A DNA stretch of 15,161 nucleotides from AG41 sp036522815 (lineage in GTDB: Bacteria > Gemmatimonadota > Gemmatimonadetes > Gemmatimonadales > GWC2-71-9): assembly GCA_036522815.1 (NCBI GenBank), contig DATDFC010000236.1:1-15161 (forward strand). The letters are read 5' to 3'. Each line of letters begins with the position of its first letter. The stretch's first letter is position 1. This document shows, piece by piece, positions 8,911 to 15,161 of the stretch. The notes under the pieces were generated by a model. It made no database searches. It saw only the letters and a list, made by a program, of their open reading frames with translations, and was not told the origin of the DNA. The position numbers and the translations under genes were made by a program.

Positions 8911-9003
8911 TCGCTGCTCAGAGCAAACCCGTCGAAAGACGGTGACGCAGAGTCACGGGACTACGGCGACGCCACGTCGCTAGGTCAGCCGGGCCGCCAG
9001 CGA
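8911..9003 (+). promoter_or_regulatory. GEMM-I cyclic-dinucleotide riboswitch (c-di-GMP / 3',3'-cGAMP class)
   Basis: The closing helix P1 is TCGCTG (8911-8916) with CAGCGA (8998-9003). The next conserved block is GAGCAAACC (8921-8929). The P2 stem CCGTC/GACGG is capped by a GAAA tetraloop (8934-8937), followed by GACGCAGAG (8944-8952). P3 is GCGAC-GCCAC-GTCGC, then TAGGTCAGCCGGG (8981-8993). These are the hallmark elements of the GEMM-I aptamer in the right order and spacing. Aligning to the Vibrio Vc2 aptamer, the stacked A47 is 8949 and the flanking G21-C46 pair is 8923-8948. The ligand-contacting position 20 falls at 8922, which is A instead of G. It lies in the leader of the leader ORF and the lipoprotein gene. 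No obvious intrinsic terminator follows, so control may act on translation or through a less clear structure. Confidence 0.85.
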
Positions 9004-9091
9004 ATCGACCATCAGGTCTCGCGGCGGCTCTTCTGTTTCATGCGCCAGCCCCAAGAGACCCCGAGGTGAGGTAACGCAACCGGGGGGCAGC

Positions 9092-9217
9092 ATGCCGTTT
9101 GGATTCAAGCTGTCGCATCGTCTCTCGTTGACCAAAGCGGCGGTCGTGGATTCTCCCTCCCGCCGCGCGTTCCACACTTCCCCCCTTCCATCCGTCTCCG
9201 CGGAGCAGCAACCATGA
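9092..9217 (+). CDS. Short leader ORF (41 aa) overlapping the start of the lipoprotein gene
   Basis: ATG 9092 is preceded by a GGGGGG run (9082-9087) at suitable spacing. The frame runs 41 codons to a TGA at 9215-9217 that overlaps the next ATG as ATGA, the arrangement used for translational coupling. The peptide begins MPFGFKLSHRLSLTK and ends SAEQQP. It has no recognised domain and no clear secretion signal. Its first 13 residues resemble the start of the next protein (MTFKHKLACRLAL), so it could be the leftover N-terminus of a duplicated gene rather than a functional leader. It lies downstream of the riboswitch, so ligand control of its translation could be passed on to the lipoprotein. 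Whether it is expressed is unknown. Confidence 0.4.
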   Translation: MPFGFKLSHRLSLTKAAVVDSPSRRAFHTSPLPSVSAEQQP

Positions 9218-11742
9218 CCTTCAAGCACAAGCTGGCGTGCCGGTTGGCGCTCATCAGAGACCGCGCGTGGCCCGTCGCGGCGCTCGCTGCCGTGGCGGTG
9301 CTCGCTTGTGAACGCCCGGTCGCGGTCACGGACCCGGGTGCAACGCTCGCCCAGTTCTTCGTCACCCCGCAAACGGCCACCCTGCAGCAAAACGCTACTC
9401 AGGACTTCACCGCGGTCGGCTTGACCACCACGGGGGACACGGCGTCGATCGCCGTGGCGTGGAGTACCACCGGGGGCGCCATCGACACGAGCAGCAATCA
9501 TGGCCGCCATTACGGTCATTATCACGGGACCGCGTGCGGCGGCTACACCGTGACCGCCACCAGCAGCCCCGGAGGCAAGCAGGCCGAGGCGAGCGTGACG
9601 GTCCTGTGCCCCAGCGCCGTCCCCGTGGATACCGTGCTCGTCAGCCCCCCGACGGCCAGCCTGGTGGTGGGGAATACGGTCCAGCTGAGCGCGCTGGTGG
9701 AAGACTCCGCGGGGAATCCGCTCGCCGGACGGACCGTCACGTGGACGAGCGACAACGCGGGCGTCGCGAGTGTGAGCGCGAGCGGGCTCGTGACCGGCAC
9801 GGGGGCGGGGACCGCGACGATCGCAGCGACCAGCGGGGGTAAGAGTGGCACCGCCACGATCTCCGTGCAGGCCGCCTCAATCCCCGTCGCTGCAGTGACG
9901 GTAAGCCCGGGGTCGGCCACCGTGTTGGTCGGGCAGACGGTGCAGTTGACCGCGACCCCGAAGGACGCGGGCGGCAACCCGCTGGCCGGGAGGAGCGTGA
10001 CATGGTCCAGCGGCAACACGACCGTGGCCACGGTGAGCGGCAGCGGTCTGGTGACGGCGCGGGCCGCGGGATCCACGACGATCACGGCGACGAGCGAGGG
10101 GCAGAGTGGCACGGCGTCGCTGACGGTGACCGTCGTACCGGTCGCCTCGGTGACGGTGAGCCCGGGGTCGGCCGCCCTGCTGGTCGGGCAGACGGTGCAG
10201 CTGACCGCGACTCCGAAGGACTCGGCCGGCAACCCGCTGGCCGGGAGGAGTGTGACATGGTCGAGCGGCAACACGACCGTGGCCACAGTGAACGGCAGTG
10301 GGCTCGTGACGGCGCGGGCCGCCGGCTCCGCGACGATCACCGCGACCAGCGGGGGACAGAGCGGCACGGCGTCACTGACCGTGACCGTCGTACCAGTCGC
10401 CTCCGTGACCGTGAGCCCGGCTGCGGCGAGTGTTGCCGTGGGCAGCACGCTGCAGCTCACCGCGACCGCCAAGGACTCGGCCGGGAATCCGCTCACCGGC
10501 CGGACAATCGCCTGGACGTCGAGCAACGGGGCAGTGGCCACGGTGAGTGCCTCCGGGCTCGTGACGGGTGTGACCGTGGGCGGCGCCACGATCTCCGCGA
10601 CGAGCGCGGGCAAGAGCGGTACGGCCGCCATCACGGTGACGGCGGCGCCCCCGCCCGGGAGTTGCGTCAGCGTGTGTCACTACGTCGATCCGGCGGGCAG
10701 TGACGGCAATCCGGGCACCAGCACGGCCCCGTGGCGCACGATCCAGCACGCGGCCGACGTGATGAGCCCGGGTGACACCGTGATCGTGAACGACGGCGTC
10801 TACACCGGCGGCACCAATGTCGTGACGGTGAGCCGCAGCGGCACCACGAGCGCCTGGTTGGTGTTCCGCGCCGCGCATCGCTGGGGTGCGGTGATCGACG
10901 GCCAGAACAACAGCTCGACGGTGGGCTTCGAGGTGAACGGCAACTACGTTCGCATCGAAGGCTTCGAAGTTCGCTATACCAGCCGCTACGGCATCGACGC
11001 CTACGGTGGGTCGGAGAGCGTCGGCGGCAACCACGACGTCACGGTCGTGCAGAACCACATTCACGATATCGGGCACATCTGCACCGGGGACGTCGGCGGC
11101 ATCGTGGGTGTGGATGCCTACTCCGACAACCTCACGATCGAGCGCAACGTCATTCACGACGTGGGACGGCTCGGGCCGGGCGAGCAGGGGTGCGTGGAGC
11201 CGAACGCCAACTGGCAGAATCACGATCACGGGGTGTATCACGGCATCGGCAACAACCTCGTGATCCGCAACAACGTGTTCTACAACTTCACCCACGGTTG
11301 GGCGATCCAGCGCTACAACGGCAACGGCGCGGTGACGACCGGGCTGACGATCGTGAACAATACCTTCGCCTTCCCGAATCCGTGGCGCGACGGCCAGATC
11401 ATCATCGCGACGGGGGTGACCAACCTGCTGATCGCGAACAACATCTTCTACCAGCCCACCACCGCCGGGGTGTGGTTCGACACGGGCGGTTTGAGCAATG
11501 TGACACTGTCCAATAACCTGTCGTTTGGCGGTGCCGTGAGCGAGGGTCTGTCCGCTATGACGTCGGTGGGCAATCTCGTCAACGTCGACCCCCGGTTCGT
11601 CAGCGTCTCCGGGCCCGACTTCCACGTGCAGTCGGGGAGCCCGGCGATCGGTGCGGGCATGACGCTGTCGAGCGTGCCGAACGATTTCGACGGCTACGTT
11701 CGGAGTGGCGCGTATACGATCGGAGCCTACCAGTTCCATTGA
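9214..11742 (+). CDS. Predicted surface lipoprotein with tandem Big2 (Ig-like) domains and C-terminal right-handed beta-helix
   Basis: 842 residues. The N-terminus has a basic stretch, a hydrophobic core (AWPVAALAAVAVLA) and a lipobox-like VLAC with Cys32, so export and lipid anchoring are likely. An Ig-like domain at about 45-131 has a His-rich loop (HGRHYGHYHG, 96-105). Four Big2-type domains follow at about 139-220, 226-308, 311-393 and 396-477. Each has the pattern VTVSP...GQTVQLTAT...GNPLAGR..TW.S.N..VATVS.SGLVT...G..TI.ATS.G.SGTA. Residues 489-842 form a parallel beta-helix: YVDPAGSDGNPGTS and a PWRTIQHAADVMSPGDTVIV entry, then repeats such as DVTVVQNHIHDI, NLTIERNVIHDV, NLVIRNNVFYNF and LTIVNNTF, closing with SPAIGAG and GAYQFH. 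This architecture is seen in surface adhesins and polysaccharide-binding or -cleaving proteins. No catalytic set is clear, so an enzymatic role is unproven. The start ATG 9214 is supported by the signal sequence. Confidence 0.85.
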   Translation: MTFKHKLACRLALIRDRAWPVAALAAVAVLACERPVAVTDPGATLAQFFVTPQTATLQQNATQDFTAVGLTTTGDTASIAVAWSTTGGAIDTSSNHGRHYGHYHGTACGGYTVTATSSPGGKQAEASVTVLCPSAVPVDTVLVSPPTASLVVGNTVQLSALVEDSAGNPLAGRTVTWTSDNAGVASVSASGLVTGTGAGTATIAATSGGKSGTATISVQAASIPVAAVTVSPGSATVLVGQTVQLTATPKDAGGNPLAGRSVTWSSGNTTVATVSGSGLVTARAAGSTTITATSEGQSGTASLTVTVVPVASVTVSPGSAALLVGQTVQLTATPKDSAGNPLAGRSVTWSSGNTTVATVNGSGLVTARAAGSATITATSGGQSGTASLTVTVVPVASVTVSPAAASVAVGSTLQLTATAKDSAGNPLTGRTIAWTSSNGAVATVSASGLVTGVTVGGATISATSAGKSGTAAITVTAAPPPGSCVSVCHYVDPAGSDGNPGTSTAPWRTIQHAADVMSPGDTVIVNDGVYTGGTNVVTVSRSGTTSAWLVFRAAHRWGAVIDGQNNSSTVGFEVNGNYVRIEGFEVRYTSRYGIDAYGGSESVGGNHDVTVVQNHIHDIGHICTGDVGGIVGVDAYSDNLTIERNVIHDVGRLGPGEQGCVEPNANWQNHDHGVYHGIGNNLVIRNNVFYNFTHGWAIQRYNGNGAVTTGLTIVNNTFAFPNPWRDGQIIIATGVTNLLIANNIFYQPTTAGVWFDTGGLSNVTLSNNLSFGGAVSEGLSAMTSVGNLVNVDPRFVSVSGPDFHVQSGSPAIGAGMTLSSVPNDFDGYVRSGAYTIGAYQFH
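9634..10644 (+). repeat. Four tandem Big2-domain coding repeats, period about 255 bp
   Basis: Equivalent points (the VTVSP-type strand) fall at 9634, 9895, 10150 and 10405, spacings of 261, 255 and 255 bp. Units 2 (9895-10149) and 3 (10150-10404) are far more alike at the DNA level than either is to units 1 and 4, including long identical runs through the GQTVQL and NPLAGR segments. This points to recent duplication or gene conversion within the gene. Confidence 0.85.
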
Positions 11743-11792
11743 GCTGACGCCCCAACCGGTGCCAGGCTAGTTACCGCACGGTAGCGCCGCAC

Positions 11793-11833
11793 AGCCCGGA
11801 GGGAGCTCGCGAGCTGCGAGCTTCTTCCGGGCT
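11793..11833 (+). terminator. Long 18-bp hairpin after the lipoprotein gene; possible terminator without U tract
   Basis: AGCCCGGA (11793-11800) pairs with TCCGGGCT (11826-11833). Pairing continues inward to AGCTCGC/GCGAGCT around a 5-nt GAGCT loop, with two G-T wobbles. It lies 50 nt after the lipoprotein stop. Neither strand has a T run after the stem, so a classical intrinsic terminator is not proven. It may be a Rho-independent variant, an RNA-end stabiliser or a structured part of the asnB leader. Confidence 0.45.
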
Positions 11834-11962
11834 CGGGCGTTTACAGCTGTGGAGGGTGCGCCACAGGTCTGCCCCGGTCGTGTTCGTGCGGCGGTCGGCA
11901 TAGTTCTTGACCCCTCCCCGTGGGATGATGGTGCACGGGCTCGGACCCTGGGACACTCTCGA

Positions 11963-11979
11963 CCGCGGGCTCCCCGCGG
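11963..11979 (+). promoter_or_regulatory. Hairpin next to the asnB ribosome-binding region
   Basis: CCGCGGG (11963-11969) and CCCGCGG (11973-11979) form a perfect 7-bp stem with a CTC loop, 13 nt before the asnB ATG. The G run at 11978-11982, the only Shine-Dalgarno-like stretch before the start, is partly inside the stem. It could therefore limit translation initiation. Confidence 0.3.
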
Positions 11980-11992
11980 GGGTAGCGGCGCG

Positions 11993-13987
11993 ATGTGCGG
12001 GATCGTAGGGATCGTCGGCCTCACGCGACCGGTCGACGTGGCCGCGCTGCAGCGGATGAACGATCGCCAGCGGCATCGGGGGCCGGATGGCGAGGGGTTC
12101 CTGCTGGCGTGGCCGAACGGCGGAGGGAACCGGTTCCGACACGCGTTTCTGCCCCACACCAACCGGTGGGACGCGGCCACTCCCGTCACGGTGGGATTGG
12201 GACACCGACGCCTGGCGATTCTCGATCTGTCCGACCGGGGCCTGCAACCCCTGACGGTGGGCGACTCCGACGTCTGGATCGTGTTTAACGGCGAGATCTA
12301 CAATCATCAGGAGCTGCGCGCCGAGCTCGAGACGCTGGGGCATTGCTTCACCACCCGCACCGATACGGAAGTGCTGCTGCAGGCCTACCGGCGGTGGGGC
12401 GAAGACTGTCTCGGGCGGCTCGACGGCATGTTCGCGTTCGCCGTGTGGGACGGTCCGCGGGGCCGGCTGTTCTGCGCCCGCGACCGCCTCGGGATCAAGC
12501 CCTTCTACTACGCGACCCCTCCGGGGGCGTTCATCTTCGCCTCCGAGATCAAAGCCCTGCTCGCGTACCCGGGCCTCGCGGCGCAGCCCGACGACGAGGC
12601 GGTGGTGGGCTTTCTGGTGCATGCCAATTGCGACTACGGCGAGCGCACGCTGCTCGCAGCGGTGAAGGCGCTGGCGCCGGCCCACGCGCTGACGCTGGAC
12701 GCGGCGACGGGGCGGTTCGCGCCCCGCGCCTACTGGCGGCTCGAGCCGGCGGCGCAGAACGGGGCCGGGGACGCGACCCGGATCGACGGCCTGCGCGACC
12801 TGCTGCTGGCGACGACGCGGCGGCACCTGATCAGCGACGTGCCGGTGGGGAGCTGCCTTTCGGGCGGGCTCGATTCCTCGACGGTCGTCTCACTGATCGG
12901 GAAGATCTGGCGCGAGCAGCCGGACGCGGCCCAGGCCCTGGGGGACTGCTTCAACACGTTCACCGCGTGCTACGAGCAGCGGGAGGTCGACGAGCGGGAG
13001 TACGCGCTGGCGGTGGCGCACTCGGTCGGCGCCAACCCGCACCTGGTGTTTCCCGCGCCCGACGACTTCCTGGAGACCTTCGCGCGCATGGCGTGGCATC
13101 AGGACATGCCGTTCGGCGAGATGACCTACTACGCGCAATGGCGCGTGATGCGGGCCGCGAAGGACGCGGGTGTGAAGGTGCTGTTGGACGGCCAGGGAGG
13201 CGACGAGGTGTTCGGCGGCTACGCCAAGTTCCGCTACGCCTATCTCGCCTCGCTGCTCCGGTCGGGTCGGTGGATCGGGCTGGCGAAGGAGTTCGGTGCG
13301 ACCGTGCTGCAGGGCGATCGCTACGTGCTGAACATCCGGAACGGATACCGCTACCTGCCGCGGCAGCTGCGCCGCGTGCTGGGCGTCGATTCGCTGTTGC
13401 GCCGGGCGCTGCGCGGCGACTGGGATCGCGCCGTGATGGGCGAGAGCACGCCGGCGACCCGCTGGTGGCGCTACGCGTCGCACAACGGCGACGGCGCGTC
13501 GCCCGCCACCGTGATGCAGCGGATGCAGGTGGACGACATCATGGTCGACACGCTGCCGATGCTCCTGCGGATGGAGGATCGCTCGTCTATGGCGTTCTCC
13601 CTCGAGGCGCGCGTGCCGCTCCTCGACCATCACGTCGTGGAATACGGGCTCTCACTGCCCGACCGGCTCAAGATCCAGCACGGCTGGAGCAAGTTCGCCA
13701 TGCGCCAGGCGCTGCAGGGGATCATCCCCGACATCGTGCGGCAGCGCAAAACGAAGCTCGGGTTCGCGGTCCCGGGTTGCCAGTGGCTGACGCGGGAGCT
13801 GCGGCCGCATGTCAGCGCCCTGATCGAGGACTCACTCAAGTCCGCGAAGTACGTCGATCCCGAGGTGCTGCGGCGCTGGTACCGGGAGTCCGCGAACCCC
13901 GGCCGCGCCCAGCGCGCGGAAGCCTATCTCGGCCTGTTCCGCCTGTTGTCGCTGGAGATGTGGATGCGGGCCTTCAGCATCAGCTAG
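11993..13987 (+). CDS. asnB: Glutamine-hydrolysing asparagine synthase / class II amidotransferase (AsnB family)
   Basis: Transfers glutamine-derived ammonia to an ATP-activated carboxylate. The start is ATG 11993 because Cys2 (MCGIVGIVG) must become the N-terminal nucleophile; the longer in-frame GTG at 11849 would bury it. In the 664 residues, the glutaminase domain shows RHRGPDGEG (27-35), GHRRLAILDLS (70-80) and FNGEIYN (98-104). The synthetase domain has the PP-loop SGGLDSS (290-296), LLDGQGGDEVFGGY (397-410) and the MEDRSSMAFSLEARVPLLDH segment. Between RHRGPDGEG and GHRRLA is an extra stretch of about 25 residues (WPNGGGNRFRHAFLPHTNRW onward) longer than in E. coli AsnB. Paralogues like this are common in exopolysaccharide and O-antigen loci, where they may amidate sugar acids. 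The GNAT-like neighbour supports that, but true asparagine synthesis cannot be excluded. It overlaps the converging gene by 8 nt. Confidence 0.92.
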   Translation: MCGIVGIVGLTRPVDVAALQRMNDRQRHRGPDGEGFLLAWPNGGGNRFRHAFLPHTNRWDAATPVTVGLGHRRLAILDLSDRGLQPLTVGDSDVWIVFNGEIYNHQELRAELETLGHCFTTRTDTEVLLQAYRRWGEDCLGRLDGMFAFAVWDGPRGRLFCARDRLGIKPFYYATPPGAFIFASEIKALLAYPGLAAQPDDEAVVGFLVHANCDYGERTLLAAVKALAPAHALTLDAATGRFAPRAYWRLEPAAQNGAGDATRIDGLRDLLLATTRRHLISDVPVGSCLSGGLDSSTVVSLIGKIWREQPDAAQALGDCFNTFTACYEQREVDEREYALAVAHSVGANPHLVFPAPDDFLETFARMAWHQDMPFGEMTYYAQWRVMRAAKDAGVKVLLDGQGGDEVFGGYAKFRYAYLASLLRSGRWIGLAKEFGATVLQGDRYVLNIRNGYRYLPRQLRRVLGVDSLLRRALRGDWDRAVMGESTPATRWWRYASHNGDGASPATVMQRMQVDDIMVDTLPMLLRMEDRSSMAFSLEARVPLLDHHVVEYGLSLPDRLKIQHGWSKFAMRQALQGIIPDIVRQRKTKLGFAVPGCQWLTRELRPHVSALIEDSLKSAKYVDPEVLRRWYRESANPGRAQRAEAYLGLFRLLSLEMWMRAFSIS

Positions 13988-15128
13988 TCGCAGGAAGCGC
14001 CGGCCCTTCGAGCCCCGTCCCCCAGGGCCAGTCGCCGTCGCCGCGATTCAAGTGTATCGCCCGGCCGGCGGGATCGACGGCGAAGACCAGTTCTGCAAGT
14101 GCCGGAGAGGGCGCGAACAGCCACGACGAGGGACCACGCAGGAACCCGGCCCGGGAGAGCGCGCGGCGCCAGGCGCGGTGGCTCTGGTTCGAGATTATCA
14201 GGTCCACGCGGCGCTCCGTCAGCGCATCGCAGCTCGCCCGCACCACGGCCGTGGCGTCTTCCGGAGCGGCAAACGTGTCCACGATGGTCCCCACGCGCAT
14301 CCCGCCGAAGTGCTCGCTCGACCCGGGCAGCGAGTCCTGCACCACCGCCCAGCCGATGGCCCCGTCGCCGCGCGCGATGCGCAGCCGGATGAACGCGCCG
14401 CTGTCGGGCGGATACGTGGCGTTCAGCGCCGCCGCGTCCCGGCCGCCGACGAACGAGTAGCGCGGCGCGTTGGCCGCCCAAATCACGTCCGCCCAATCGC
14501 CGAAGCGCTGCACCTCGTCGATCCGCACGGGAGCGGGCCGGCGCGCGCCAGCCCGCAGCGCCAGGCCGGCGAGGGTCAGGCCCAGCCACGCCACTCCCGT
14601 CGCGCTCGCGAGGTCGAGCGCGAAGCGGACGCCCGCGCGTCGCCGCCCGTAGCGCAGCTCGCGAAAGAATCGCGCCGGCCGGACCGGCTTGAAATAGAAC
14701 GGGACCGATGTGAGGCGCCAGCCGAGCGCGCGGACCAGCCGGGCGATCGGCCGGTCGCGGCCGACCATGCCGACCAGGAACAGCAGCGGCTCCTCCTGGA
14801 GAGCAGCCTGCAGCAGGCGGGGAGCCACCAGCGCATAGGTGGGGTCGATGGTGCCTTCGGAGAGCGGCCAATAGAAGCTGCCCACCCGCCGGGAGGCGAC
14901 ACCGGCGGCCCCGCGCCCTACGACGGCGTCCTGGCGCTTCAGCACGTACGCGCCCCGCACCGCGTCGTCCTCGAGCAGCAGGAAGTACTCCTGCCACACG
15001 GGGACGCCGTCGGCCTGAGGCAGCCAGTCGGGGACGGACGTCTCGGGGAACCGCCAGCGGGCGCCGGCGCGGGCCAGCCGCTGGTTGAAGGCACGCACCG
15101 CGGGCGCGTGCTCCGGGGCGAACCGCAC
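13980..15128 (-). CDS. GNAT-like (double acetyltransferase-fold) protein, probably of a polysaccharide locus; 5' end near window edge
   Basis: 382 residues from GTG 15126-15128. The frame stays open for 11 more codons to the window end, so the true start may lie outside. The N-terminal half (PEHAPAVRAFNQRLARAG, WRFPETSVPDWLP, YFLLLEDDAVRGAYVLKRQD) and the second half (RIARGDGAIGWAVVQDSLPG) each look like GNAT/FemAB-type modules. The segments PLSEGTIDPTYALV and RALGWRLTSVPFYFKPVRPA recall GNAT-annotated proteins often found beside asnB-like genes in exopolysaccharide clusters. A hydrophobic stretch at about residues 172-190 (ATGVAWLGLTLAGLALRAG) could be a membrane segment. I do not know the acyl donor or substrate. 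Its stop lies inside the last codons of asnB on the opposite strand. Confidence 0.7.
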   Translation of the reverse strand: MRFAPEHAPAVRAFNQRLARAGARWRFPETSVPDWLPQADGVPVWQEYFLLLEDDAVRGAYVLKRQDAVVGRGAAGVASRRVGSFYWPLSEGTIDPTYALVAPRLLQAALQEEPLLFLVGMVGRDRPIARLVRALGWRLTSVPFYFKPVRPARFFRELRYGRRRAGVRFALDLASATGVAWLGLTLAGLALRAGARRPAPVRIDEVQRFGDWADVIWAANAPRYSFVGGRDAAALNATYPPDSGAFIRLRIARGDGAIGWAVVQDSLPGSSEHFGGMRVGTIVDTFAAPEDATAVVRASCDALTERRVDLIISNQSHRAWRRALSRAGFLRGPSSWLFAPSPALAELVFAVDPAGRAIHLNRGDGDWPWGTGLEGPALPATS

Positions 15129-15161
15129 GGCGCGGCGGCGCCCGACGCGCGCGGGACCCGA

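Noticed and set aside
8980..9525. Minus-strand frame across the leader region
   Set aside because: It overlaps the riboswitch and the lipoprotein signal sequence and encodes no recognisable protein.
11760..11850. Integron attC-like site around the 11793-11833 hairpin
   Set aside because: The flanks do not give paired RYYYAAC / GTTRRRY core sites, and no integrase or cassette is present.
11907..11935. Promoter for asnB with TTGACC at 11907
   Set aside because: No acceptable -10 hexamer lies at 16-18 nt; GATGAT is only 11 nt away.
11849..11992. In-frame upstream extension of the asnB reading frame from GTG 11849
   Set aside because: The amidotransferase needs Cys directly after the initiator Met; MCGIVGIVG begins at 11993 and the extension has no family resemblance.

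Overview
The window is a high-GC bacterial chromosome segment with tightly packed genes. Three things suggest Gemmatimonadota or a similar high-GC soil or sediment lineage: codon third positions rich in G and C, an alanine/proline-rich TPR protein, and a Big2-repeat plus beta-helix lipoprotein. The taxonomic call is an inference and is not proven by any marker here.

Positions 10-8747 look like one long co-directional operon: TPR protein, aroQ, M24 peptidase (pepQ/pepP type), accB, pilT/pilU-type ATPase, accC, comB-like, ftsK. Nearly every junction overlaps (TAGTG, 11 nt, 8 nt, TGATG, ATGA, ATGA). The only gap is 10 nt, before accB. The order aroQ - M24 peptidase - (efp) - accB - accC is a known bacterial cluster. 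Here efp is absent and a pilus-retraction ATPase gene lies between the two acetyl-CoA carboxylase genes. The left edge is odd: the first ~125 bases read on the minus strand as the middle of an NAD(P)H-hydrate dehydratase (NnrD), while the plus-strand TPR gene appears to lack its N-terminal half. This suggests a rearrangement or chimeric join near 120-130.

Two kinds of structured repeat sit inside reading frames. Two copies of a ~60-nt palindromic element, about 90% identical over a 51-nt core, lie in the same phase in the Ala/Pro-rich linkers of the TPR protein and of AccB. The FtsK linker is built from two facing arrays of a heptamer (GGGATGC, then its complement GCATCCC).

Positions 8748-9213 are a regulatory region. 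It has an extended -10 promoter, a short perfect dyad, and a convincing GEMM-I cyclic-dinucleotide riboswitch (8911-9003). A 41-codon leader ORF follows, whose stop overlaps the start of the next gene. That gene (9214-11742) encodes a predicted surface lipoprotein with tandem bacterial Ig-like domains and a C-terminal right-handed parallel beta-helix. The base at the ligand-discriminating position of the riboswitch appears to be A rather than G, the type linked to 3',3'-cGAMP rather than c-di-GMP.

The right end holds a class II glutamine amidotransferase / asparagine synthase of the type often found in surface-polysaccharide loci. It is followed tail-to-tail, with an 8-nt overlap, by a GNAT-like protein on the minus strand. 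Taken together, the right half reads as a cell-surface / extracellular-matrix locus under second-messenger control, next to a housekeeping operon that carries a pilus ATPase. No tRNA, rRNA, CRISPR array, transposase or phage gene was seen.
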